Below are positions 44,202 to 52,032 of a DNA stretch of 64,000 nucleotides, piece by piece. The notes below the pieces were generated by a model that was not told the origin of the DNA, ran no database searches, and saw only the letters and a list, made by a program, of their open reading frames with translations. Each line of letters starts with the position of its first letter. Position 1 is the first letter of the stretch. Position numbers and translations under genes: made by a program. Source of the DNA: Cellulophaga omnivescoria (lineage in GTDB: Bacteria > Bacteroidota > Bacteroidia > Flavobacteriales > Flavobacteriaceae). Where the stretch lies: NCBI RefSeq assembly GCF_001999725.1, contig NZ_MDDP01000004.1:124001-188000 (forward strand), written 5' to 3'.

Positions 44202-45512
44202 TTAAGATACTTTACCCTCTAAAACTTGTCTCATTGCTTTTGCTTTAAGTAAGCACTCTTCATACTCCTTTTCTGGACTGGCTTTTGCTGTTATAGCACC
44301 ACCAACAGAAAACGACACGTATTTTTCTGTGGCATTATACAAAATACTACGTATAACCACATTAAAATCAAAATCTTGTTCTGGCGTAAAATACCCAACG
44401 GTACCACTATACAATCCTCTTTTTGTAGCTTCTAATTCTTCAATTATTTGCATTGCAGAGACCTTTGGAGCGCCTGTCATACTTCCCATTGGGAACGTTT
44501 CTTTTATAATATCTACTACATTCTTATCTTTTTCAACACTTGAAGTAATTGTTGAAATCATTTGATGTACTTGATTATAGGTGTACACTTTACATAATTC
44601 CTCTACAGTAACACTACCTTTTAATGCACTTTTGGACAAATCATTACGTACCAAATCTACAATCATTATATTCTCTGCTCTTTCCTTTTCATCTGCACTT
44701 AAGTTTGCTCGTAAATCTTCATCTTCAAATTTGTTTAAAGATCTTTTTGCTGTACCTTTTATTGGTTGAGAAATTACCTTTGTTCCTACTTTTTTAATAT
44801 ACCGCTCTGGTGATGCAGAGGCCAAATATTTATCGTTTAATTTTAAGAAAACAGAAAAAGGAGCTTTTGATATTTTATTTAATTGATTAAAAGTTTCTAA
44901 AGGATTAATGATTGTATTTTCTGCATAAAACTCTTGGCAGAAATTAGCCTCATAAATATCTCCTCTTTGTATTTTTTGAAGCATTTTACCTACCCTACTA
45001 AAATAATCATCTTTAAAGATTCTCATTTTAATATGTATGTTTTTTTCTTTTAACTTCTTTTCTTTCTTAAGTTTTATGTTAGCAATTTCATTAAAATCTG
45101 GCTCAATTTCATCATCAACCATATTTAAATACATAAAAAGCACAGTATTCCCCTGTATTTTTATAATTTTTTTGGGTTGAAAAAAGTATAATTCTGGAAA
45201 CTGTAAACCATCAAAATTTTCAGATTTTAAACGTTCTGTAGTATTTTTTAAATCGTACGTTAAATAACCAAAAATCCAATCTTTTGTTTCAGACTGGTAG
45301 GTTTTTAAATCCTCAAAAGCATTAAAACTATCTGTAGACAATGCGGTTAAGGCATCTACAGCCAATAATCCGTCTACAGAACTGTATTTGTCTTTATGCA
45401 AATTACTATCTAACCAAACAAGCTCGTAAAATTGCTGGCTCCAGATGAGTAATTTTGATTTAAATTCCTGTACATCATCAACCGTAAAAGAAAAAGATTT
45501 GCGCAATGGCAT
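44202..45512 (-). CDS. pabB: Aminodeoxychorismate synthase component I / chorismate-binding enzyme
   Basis: A 436-residue chorismate-utilising enzyme. Blocks such as IYEANFCQEFYA, SASPERYIKK, PIKGTAKRSL, VDLVRNDLS, TFPMGSMTGAPKVSAMQIIE and the late GGAITAKASPEKEYEECLLKA are diagnostic. The length and lack of trp neighbours favour PabB (folate pathway) over TrpE. folE of the same pathway is 12 kb away. It starts three bases after the FMN-reductase gene ends. Anthranilate synthase remains the alternative. Confidence 0.88.
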   Translation of the reverse strand: MPLRKSFSFTVDDVQEFKSKLLIWSQQFYELVWLDSNLHKDKYSSVDGLLAVDALTALSTDSFNAFEDLKTYQSETKDWIFGYLTYDLKNTTERLKSENFDGLQFPELYFFQPKKIIKIQGNTVLFMYLNMVDDEIEPDFNEIANIKLKKEKKLKEKNIHIKMRIFKDDYFSRVGKMLQKIQRGDIYEANFCQEFYAENTIINPLETFNQLNKISKAPFSVFLKLNDKYLASASPERYIKKVGTKVISQPIKGTAKRSLNKFEDEDLRANLSADEKERAENIMIVDLVRNDLSKSALKGSVTVEELCKVYTYNQVHQMISTITSSVEKDKNVVDIIKETFPMGSMTGAPKVSAMQIIEELEATKRGLYSGTVGYFTPEQDFDFNVVIRSILYNATEKYVSFSVGGAITAKASPEKEYEECLLKAKAMRQVLEGKVS

Positions 45513-45515
45513 GGT

Positions 45516-46046
45516 TTATAATTTAGCTAAAAATTGATTTATAACTGCCTGGTATTCGGTCTTTAAATTAGATGCTACAAAAACATCTTCTTTAAAATTA
45601 TCATAAAAAGAAGGCAACGAAAAGCTACCAACTATTTCTGCTCCAAAGCGTGGCAATACACCTTTTGCTTGTTCCATTGCACTAATTGCGCCTCTTTTAC
45701 CAGGAGAAGTTGATAGTAAAAGTACTTTTTTATCTTCTAAAAAATTACGATCTAGCCTAGAAAGCCAGTCTATTAAATTTTTAAAAAAAGAAGATAACCC
45801 ACTATTGTGCTCATTTACCGCTATTACTAAAGCATCTGCACTTGCAATTGCGCTATTTACCTTTTTTAGTTCTGCAGAAAAACCATCATTTTTTTCTGCA
45901 TCTTCACTATACATAGGAATATTAACCTTAGACATATCTAATAAAGTAATAGAATTATCACCCAAAAGACTAGCGGTATATGTAGCCAATTTGTAATTTA
46001 TAGAAGTACTACTATTACTTCCGGCAAAAGCTAAAATATTACTCAT
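45516..46046 (-). CDS. NADPH-dependent FMN reductase-family flavoprotein
   Basis: A 176-residue flavodoxin-fold protein. The frame is open upstream to 46088, but the ATG at 46046 gives the typical start MSNILAFAGSNSSTSINYKL with the FMN phosphate-binding GSNSSTSIN loop. NEHNSGLSSFFKNLIDWLSR is the second family block. It probably reduces quinones or free flavins with NAD(P)H. It is first in the unit with pabB and tilS, and divergent from the membrane acyltransferase gene. Confidence 0.88.
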   Translation of the reverse strand: MSNILAFAGSNSSTSINYKLATYTASLLGDNSITLLDMSKVNIPMYSEDAEKNDGFSAELKKVNSAIASADALVIAVNEHNSGLSSFFKNLIDWLSRLDRNFLEDKKVLLLSTSPGKRGAISAMEQAKGVLPRFGAEIVGSFSLPSFYDNFKEDVFVASNLKTEYQAVINQFLAKL

Positions 46047-46170
46047 TTTTAAATAGTTTTTAACGAAAATACCGTAAATAACAATCATTTGCGAGCATTT
46101 TAGCTAATTTTGCAGACGAAAATAATAAAACCAACTGTAAAACAAGCACATAGCTTTTTTATAACCACCA

Positions 46171-47289
46171 ATGGAGAAGAAAACCAATAGATTATACTTT
46201 ATAGACGCAATGCGTGCTTGGGCTATTTTAATGATGTTACAAGGTCATTTTATAGACGGATTATTAGATTTTGAATACCGTGACAAAACCATTTTGCCTT
46301 ATGCAATTTGGAGTTACTTTAGAGGAATGACTGCTCCTGTTTTTTTTACCGTATCGGGCTTTATATTTACATATTTGCTGGTTAAAGGCAATAAAATTGG
46401 TTTAAAAAATCCGCGAGTTAAAAAAGGAATTAAACGTGGACTGCAATTAATTTTAATAGGCTATTTACTTAGAATGAACCTGTTTAGCGTGCTTTTTGCA
46501 GAACTGTACGACTCTTTTTATTATGTAGATGTATTACATTGTATAGGATTTTCTATTTTAGGTATTATTGCATTGTATTTGCTTACCAGTAAAACTAAAC
46601 CAATTGTATTTGCTACTATTTTGCTTTGCATAACATTAGTTTTATTTTTATATGAACCTAGTTATGATAAACTACCACACACCTATTTACCTAAAGCCAT
46701 AGCAAATTATATTACCAAACTATACGGTTCTGTATTTACCATTATTCCTTGGTTTGGATATGCTACTTTTGGTGCGTTTATGGCTATGTTATTTACCAAA
46801 TTCAAAAACTACAAGCATTTATACCTAACTGCTATACTTATTTGTACAACTTTAGGGTTGTTTTTAATTTTTGGATCATCACCAATGTTTGCATTTATTT
46901 GTGATGTTACAGGCAGTAACTTTTTATATGCTGTGTATACCAATAACTACTTGTTTATTAGACTTGGAGACGTACTTATTATTTTTTCTTTATTTATGAT
47001 GCTGCGCTCTTTTTTAACCAATAAAGTAGTTTTAAGGATAGGGCAAAACACCTTAGCCATTTACGTTATACATTTTATTATATTATACGGTAGCTTTACT
47101 GGACTTGGAATTTACCACTACTTAAAATATTCTTTACACCCAGCAACAGCCATAATTGGAGCTATTTTATTTATGATTAGTTGTACATATTTAGCTTTAT
47201 TGTATGATACTTATGAAGATAAAATAAAAGCTACACTGCAGAAGATAAAGTTAGGAGTGTTAAAACTATTTAGACTAGCTAAAAATTAA
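46171..47289 (+). CDS. Multi-pass membrane protein of the DUF1624 / acyltransferase type
   Basis: A 372-residue protein with about ten membrane helices. It begins with RLYFIDAMRAWAILMMLQGH, in which the catalytic-type His25 follows the first helix, and has a conserved-looking FRGMTAPVFFTVSGFIFTYL. This matches the heparan-alpha-glucosaminide N-acetyltransferase-like DUF1624 group, related to acyltransferase 3. It may acylate a glycan or lipid at the inner membrane. No sugar genes are adjacent. It stands alone. Confidence 0.8.
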   Translation: MEKKTNRLYFIDAMRAWAILMMLQGHFIDGLLDFEYRDKTILPYAIWSYFRGMTAPVFFTVSGFIFTYLLVKGNKIGLKNPRVKKGIKRGLQLILIGYLLRMNLFSVLFAELYDSFYYVDVLHCIGFSILGIIALYLLTSKTKPIVFATILLCITLVLFLYEPSYDKLPHTYLPKAIANYITKLYGSVFTIIPWFGYATFGAFMAMLFTKFKNYKHLYLTAILICTTLGLFLIFGSSPMFAFICDVTGSNFLYAVYTNNYLFIRLGDVLIIFSLFMMLRSFLTNKVVLRIGQNTLAIYVIHFIILYGSFTGLGIYHYLKYSLHPATAIIGAILFMISCTYLALLYDTYEDKIKATLQKIKLGVLKLFRLAKN

Positions 47290-47348
47290 GTTTTACTATT
47301 TTTTGATGCTTAGTTTTACGCTATGTTTACAGCCAAATAACTATAAAA

Positions 47349-47579
47349 ATGAGCAACGAAAAAAAATACTCTCCTATTAAAGTAGAATTAGAAAAAGATA
47401 AAAATTACGGTTGGTGTACTTGTGCACACAGTAGTAACCAACCTTTTTGTGATGGATCGCATAGAGCGCATAATGCAACACCGTCTATGCGTTTTTCTGT
47501 AGAGGAAACAAAAACATACAATATGTGTACATGTAAGCTAACGAGTAACCCTCCTTTTTGCGACGGATCTCATAAATAG
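47349..47579 (+). CDS. Double CDGSH iron-sulfur protein
   Basis: A 76-residue protein with two complete CDGSH motifs, each binding a [2Fe-2S] cluster through three Cys and one His: Cys23, Cys25, Cys34, His38 and Cys60, Cys62, Cys71, His75. Such proteins are thought to act in redox sensing or cluster transfer. It has its own terminator at 47601. No partner is seen next to it. Confidence 0.93.
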   Translation: MSNEKKYSPIKVELEKDKNYGWCTCAHSSNQPFCDGSHRAHNATPSMRFSVEETKTYNMCTCKLTSNPPFCDGSHK

Positions 47580-47600
47580 CCAACACTTAATACAAAGAAA

Positions 47601-47634
47601 AAAGTCCTTATGTAAAACTCTTAAGGGCTTTTTT
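47601..47634 (+). terminator. Terminator after the CDGSH gene
   Basis: AAAGTCCTTA (47601-47610) pairs with TAAGGGCTTT (47622-47631), with one G-T wobble, and is followed by a short T-run. It lies 21 bases after the stop. Confidence 0.85.
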
Positions 47635-47690
47635 GTTGTTTTGTGCGTATGTTAATACAGAACAGTCTAGCGCAAAGTCTACAAATTACA

Positions 47691-47698
47691 TAGCTTTG
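47691..47698 (+). promoter_or_regulatory. Candidate -7 element for thiD
   Basis: TAGCTTTG matches TAnnTTTG and lies 23 bases before the ATG at 47722. No matching -33 element is seen. The gap of about 90 bases between the terminator and thiD is too short and lacks the pieces of a thiamine riboswitch. Confidence 0.4.
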
Positions 47699-47721
47699 CA
47701 AACTTATTATTAACATTACAA

Positions 47722-48540
47722 ATGAAAAACACTACTACCATTTACAACACTGTACTAACAATTGCTGGGAGCGACTCTGGCGGTTGCGCTGGTATACAGG
47801 CAGATATAAAAAGTATAAGCGCAAACGGGGGTTTTGCAACTACTGCAATTACAGCTATTACAGCACAAAATACACTTGGTGTAAATGCCATTTACCCAAT
47901 ACCAACTAATGAAATTAAAAACCAAATAATTACTGTACTTAGTGATATTAATGTTGGAGCTATAAAAATAGGAATGTTGCAATCTTCACAAATTATAAAA
48001 ACTGTAACAGAAACTCTAAAAGAATACAAAGATATACCTATTGTTATAGATCCAGTTATGGTGGCTTCATCTGGTCATAATTTATTAGATAATTCTGCCT
48101 TAGATGCATTAAAATTGCTTTTACCAATGGCAACTTTACTTACACCAAATATACCAGAAGCATTAATTTTATTAGATATTGATACTATTTCTCCTGACAA
48201 TATGCCCAAAATGGCAAAAAAAATAGGAAAAACCTATAAAACATCTGTTTTACTTAAAGGCGGACATTTAGAAAATTGTACTTCTCTAATGGATGTTTTA
48301 TATGTGTATGATACAGATAGCTTACATAATTTTTCTAAAACACAAATAGATACCAAAAACACACACGGTACAGGCTGCACTTTATCTTCTGCTATTGCTA
48401 CACATTTAGCGTTGGGTAATACTTTAAAAGATGCGGTACAAAAAGGAATTACTTACACACACCAAGCTATTGTTGCTGGTAAAAGTAAAAAATTAGGTAA
48501 AGGAAATGGTCCTGTAGACCATTTTTACAAGCTATATTAA
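47722..48540 (+). CDS. thiD: Hydroxymethylpyrimidine/phosphomethylpyrimidine kinase
   Basis: A 272-residue ribokinase-fold kinase. Substrate- and ATP-site blocks are AGSDSGGCAGIQADIKS, IDPVMVASSGHNLLD, LTPNIPEA and GTGCTLSSAIA. It makes hydroxymethylpyrimidine diphosphate for thiamine synthesis, in two phosphorylation steps. No other thi gene is nearby, and the gene may serve salvage. It ends at a strong terminator. Confidence 0.96.
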   Translation: MKNTTTIYNTVLTIAGSDSGGCAGIQADIKSISANGGFATTAITAITAQNTLGVNAIYPIPTNEIKNQIITVLSDINVGAIKIGMLQSSQIIKTVTETLKEYKDIPIVIDPVMVASSGHNLLDNSALDALKLLLPMATLLTPNIPEALILLDIDTISPDNMPKMAKKIGKTYKTSVLLKGGHLENCTSLMDVLYVYDTDSLHNFSKTQIDTKNTHGTGCTLSSAIATHLALGNTLKDAVQKGITYTHQAIVAGKSKKLGKGNGPVDHFYKLY

Positions 48541-48545
48541 AAAAC

Positions 48546-48577
48546 AAAAAAGGCTGCCCATAAGAGCAGCCTTTTTT
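48546..48577. terminator. Bidirectional terminator between thiD and lpdA
   Basis: GGCTGC (48552-48557) and GCAGCC (48566-48571) with flanking A6 and T6. The two convergent genes share it. Confidence 0.92.
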
Positions 48578-48598
48578 ATATTATTTTATTATAAGAGC

Positions 48599-49999
48599 TT
48601 AAATATGTAAAGCTCTATCTCCTGTAGCAGCTAAAGCCGCTTCCTTAATAGCTTCTGTAAACGTTGGGTGAGCATGAGACATTCTAGATACATCTTCTGC
48701 ACTAGCTCTATATTCCATAGCAACAACAGCTTCAGCAATCATATCTGCTGCACGTGCACCAACCATATGTACACCTAAAATTTCGTCTGTATTTTTATCA
48801 GCAAGTACTTTTACAAATCCGTCTAAATCCATACTAGCTCTAGATCTACCTAAAGCACGCATAGGAAACTGACCAACCTTATAATCAACACCAGCTTCTT
48901 TTAATTGCTCTTCAGTTTTACCAACAGCAGCAACTTCTGGCCAAGTGTACACAACGCCAGGAATTAAATTGTAATCTATATGTGGTTTTTGTCCTGCTAT
49001 AGTTTCTGCAACAAAAGTACCTTCTTCTTCTGCCTTGTGTGCTAACATAGCTCCTTTAATTACATCACCAATAGCGTAAATATTAGAAGCGCTTGTTTGT
49101 AAATGCTCATTAACATCTACCAAACCTCTGTCTGTTAATTTAACACCAGCAGCTTCTGCATTTAAACCATCTGTATATGCATGTCTACCAACTGCTACCA
49201 AACAGTAATCTCCTGTAAATGTAACTTCTTCGCCTTTTTTATTATCAGCCTTTACAATAACTTCATCACCATTGCGCTCTACAGATTTTACCTTGTGAGA
49301 CAAGTTCATTTTAAACTTCTGTTTCTTTAAAACTTTGTTTAATTCTTTAGACACGCCTTTATCCATAGTTGGTACAATGCGATCCATATACTCAACAACA
49401 GATACTTCTGCTCCTAATCTTTTGTATACTTGCCCTAACTCCAAACCAATTACACCGCCACCAATAACAATAAGGTGCTTAGGTACTTCTTTTAACTTTA
49501 AAGCTTCTGTAGAAGTTATAATACGTTCTTTATCTAATTTTATAAATGGCAAAGTAGATGGTTTACTACCAGTTGCTATAATTGTATGTTTAGCTTCAAT
49601 TTCTGTAGTTTCCTCACCTACAATAGAAATATGCGTAGCATCTTTAAAAGAACCAGTACCTACGTAAACATCTATTTTATTTTTTTTCATTAAAAAATCA
49701 ATACCACCAGTTGTTTGGTCTACAACAGCTTGTTTACGAGAAATCATTTTCTCTAAATTGATTTTAATTTCGCCAGGAATATCAATTCCGTGCTCTTCAA
49801 AATGCTTTACGGCATCTTCATAATGATGAGAAGAGTCTAACAACGCCTTAGAAGGAATACAGCCTACATTTAAACATGTACCACCTAAAGTTGAGTATTT
49901 CTCTATTATTGCTGTTTTCATTCCTAATTGTGCGCAACGTATAGCTGCAACATACCCTCCAGGACCTGAGCCAATTACGGCAACATCATATGAATTCAT
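48599..49999 (-). CDS. lpdA: Dihydrolipoyl dehydrogenase
   Basis: A 466-residue E3 flavoprotein that reoxidises lipoyl groups in 2-oxoacid dehydrogenase complexes and the glycine cleavage system. The FAD site is GSGPGG at 10-15, the redox disulfide is Cys42/Cys47 (GGTCLNVGCIPSK), the NAD site is GGGVIGLELG near 183, and the C-terminal active-site His is in SHAHPTFTEA. It stands alone; no E1 or E2 gene is in view. Confidence 0.97.
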   Translation of the reverse strand: MNSYDVAVIGSGPGGYVAAIRCAQLGMKTAIIEKYSTLGGTCLNVGCIPSKALLDSSHHYEDAVKHFEEHGIDIPGEIKINLEKMISRKQAVVDQTTGGIDFLMKKNKIDVYVGTGSFKDATHISIVGEETTEIEAKHTIIATGSKPSTLPFIKLDKERIITSTEALKLKEVPKHLIVIGGGVIGLELGQVYKRLGAEVSVVEYMDRIVPTMDKGVSKELNKVLKKQKFKMNLSHKVKSVERNGDEVIVKADNKKGEEVTFTGDYCLVAVGRHAYTDGLNAEAAGVKLTDRGLVDVNEHLQTSASNIYAIGDVIKGAMLAHKAEEEGTFVAETIAGQKPHIDYNLIPGVVYTWPEVAAVGKTEEQLKEAGVDYKVGQFPMRALGRSRASMDLDGFVKVLADKNTDEILGVHMVGARAADMIAEAVVAMEYRASAEDVSRMSHAHPTFTEAIKEAALAATGDRALHI

Positions 50000-50119
50000 A
50001 TATTTTTCTTTGATTAAAGTTGTAAAATTAGCACTATTTTTTGTGGTTAGGAAATTATAAGACCTTCCTATTTTTATTATAACAATTTTTTAGCGTTTTA
50101 GTGTGTAAAAACACATATG

Positions 50120-50587
50120 TTAAACGCCAACTTCTATGGCCGTAGTATGTTTTACTTCATTTATTACAAAAGAACTTTGCGTACTACCAATATGGTTTAA
50201 TACCGTGAGCTTGGTTACCATAAAGTCTCTAAAAGCCTCCATATTCTCTACGTACACTTTTAAAATATAATCGTAATCTCCACTAACATGGTAACACTCA
50301 CCTACTTCTTTTAACTTTTGTACCTCTTTTTCAAATTGCATTAAAAACTCTTTTGAATGTTGTATTAGCTTTATATGACACAGAACAACAAAAGAACGTT
50401 TTACTGTTTTTTTATCAATTAAGGCTACATATTTTGTAATAATACCTGTGCGCTCTAAACGCTTAATACGCTCATAAACAGCAGTAACAGACAAGTTTAA
50501 GTGCAATGCATATTCTTTGGTTGTTTTTTTACAATCGTTTTGTAAAAGCGCTAGTAACTTAACATCTGTTTCATCAAAATTTGCCAT
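50120..50587 (-). CDS. Lrp/AsnC-family transcriptional regulator (divergent from PLP lyase)
   Basis: A 155-residue Lrp-type protein with a helix-turn-helix at about 22-60 (EYALHLNLSVTAVYERIKRL) and a RAM ligand domain after about 70. It is divergent from the gamma-lyase-like gene, with A/T-rich palindromes in between. In Pseudomonas a similar Lrp-type regulator controls methionine gamma-lyase from the same position. The logical effector is methionine, cysteine or a related amino acid, which is inference. Confidence 0.94.
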   Translation of the reverse strand: MANFDETDVKLLALLQNDCKKTTKEYALHLNLSVTAVYERIKRLERTGIITKYVALIDKKTVKRSFVVLCHIKLIQHSKEFLMQFEKEVQKLKEVGECYHVSGDYDYILKVYVENMEAFRDFMVTKLTVLNHIGSTQSSFVINEVKHTTAIEVGV

Positions 50588-50638
50588 TTTTTCATAGAAT
50601 TGAAGTAATTATCCCTAAAAATAGAATAAAAATCTAAA

Positions 50639-50680
50639 AATTTTAAAATTAATAGTTTTATTTTAATCAAATTTTAAAAT
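50639..50680. promoter_or_regulatory. Candidate Lrp-type operators
   Basis: Two copies of ATTTTAAAAT lie at 50640-50649 (inside the 12-base palindrome 50639-50650) and 50671-50680. The starts are 31 bases apart, about three helical turns. They sit in the shared upstream region of the regulator and the PLP enzyme, where an Lrp-type protein would bind. A/T-rich repeats also occur by chance. Confidence 0.45.
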
Positions 50681-50745
50681 ATATTGACAATCTAACTACT
50701 AAAAAATACATTTAATGCATTATTAACAACCTAAATTTTAGTATA

Positions 50746-51948
50746 ATGGATTATAAATCATCAGACAACATATTAGATTTACAATATTTTGGAGAATTTG
50801 GAGGTGTTAACCCTTCCATATCAGACTCATCTACCTACACATTTATATCTGCCAAAACAATGTCTGATACTTTTGAAGGAAACACAGAAGGCTGTTACCT
50901 GTACAGCAGACACTCCTCACCCTCTAACCTTTATTTAGCTGAAGCTTTAGCTACTTTAGAAGGCACAGAAAATGCTAATGTTTATGCTAGCGGAATGGGT
51001 GCTATAACATCTGTTATATTACAACTTTGCAATGCGGGCGACCATTTAGTGAGTAGTAGAACCATTTATGGTGGAACCTATGCTTTTTTAAAAAACTTTG
51101 TAAAAAAGTTTAATGTAGACACATCTTTTGTAGACATTACTGCTATAGAAGCTGTTAAAAACGCAATTACACCTAAAACAAAAATGATTTACTGTGAGGC
51201 TGTTAGTAATCCATTGTTAGAAATAGCTGATATTAAGGCATTGGCGGCATTAGCAAAAAAACATAATATACCGCTTGTTGTAGATAATACGTTTTCTCCA
51301 TTATCTATTCTTCCGGCCAAGTTAGGCGCTAATATTGTAATACATAGTTTAACCAAGTTTATTAACGGTACTAGTGATACTGTTGCAGGTGTTGTTTGTG
51401 GCACTACAGATTTTTGTGCCAGTTTAAAAGATGTAAATAATGGTGCTGCAATGCTTTTAGGTAGCACTTTAGATAGTTACAGAGCTGCATCTATTTTAAA
51501 AAATATGAGAACGCTACACATCAGAATAAAAAAGCATAGTGAAAATGCATTATACTTATCTCAGAACTTTGAAAAAGATGGTTTACGTGTTGTTTACCCT
51601 GGGTTAGCATCACACCCTAGTCATTCTAAAATGAAACAACAAATGGTTGCAGAATATGGTTTTGGTGGTATTATGACATTAGACGTGGGCTCTTTAGACA
51701 AAGCAAATGCATTAATGGAGCTTATGCAAGAACGTAACTTAGGATATTTAGCAGTTAGTTTAGGCTTTTACAAAACACTTTTTAGTGCTCCAGGCACATC
51801 CACCTCTTCAGAAATACCAATGGAAGAGCAAGAACAAATGGGACTTTCTAACGGATTAATTAGATTATCAATAGGGTTAGATAATGACATAGAAAGAACC
51901 TATAATATGATAAAAAAGTGTATGATAGACTTAGGTATTTTATCTTAA
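50746..51948 (+). CDS. Cys/Met-metabolism PLP enzyme, methionine gamma-lyase-like
   Basis: A 400-residue member of the trans-sulfuration family. PLP lysine Lys204 is in HSLTKFING, with YSR at 53-55, SGMGA at 82-86 and IYGGTY near 107-112. Methionine gamma-lyases have a Cys two residues after that Tyr (YGCT); here it is Gly110, so cystathionine gamma-lyase, O-acetylhomoserine sulfhydrylase or another member remains possible. Context (divergent Lrp regulator, downstream NhaC-type transporter) favours breakdown of a sulfur amino acid to a ketoacid, ammonia and a thiol. Confidence 0.88.
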   Translation: MDYKSSDNILDLQYFGEFGGVNPSISDSSTYTFISAKTMSDTFEGNTEGCYLYSRHSSPSNLYLAEALATLEGTENANVYASGMGAITSVILQLCNAGDHLVSSRTIYGGTYAFLKNFVKKFNVDTSFVDITAIEAVKNAITPKTKMIYCEAVSNPLLEIADIKALAALAKKHNIPLVVDNTFSPLSILPAKLGANIVIHSLTKFINGTSDTVAGVVCGTTDFCASLKDVNNGAAMLLGSTLDSYRAASILKNMRTLHIRIKKHSENALYLSQNFEKDGLRVVYPGLASHPSHSKMKQQMVAEYGFGGIMTLDVGSLDKANALMELMQERNLGYLAVSLGFYKTLFSAPGTSTSSEIPMEEQEQMGLSNGLIRLSIGLDNDIERTYNMIKKCMIDLGILS

Positions 51949-51996
51949 AACAACCAACAGTATAAAGCTATAAAACTTGCAAGAAACGCTCCAAAA

Positions 51997-52010
51997 TTGT
52001 AATATTACAA
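51997..52010. promoter_or_regulatory. Perfect palindrome before the NhaC-type gene
   Basis: TTGTAATATTACAA is a perfect 14-base palindrome, 23 bases before the ATG at 52033. It could be an operator separating control of the transporter from that of the PLP enzyme. Confidence 0.4.
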
Positions 52011-52032
52011 GGTAATTAACTAACTAAACTTA

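Noticed and set aside
47635-47721. Possible thiamine riboswitch before thiD
   Set aside because: The gap is under 90 bases after the terminator and shows none of the conserved thiamine-pyrophosphate aptamer pieces.
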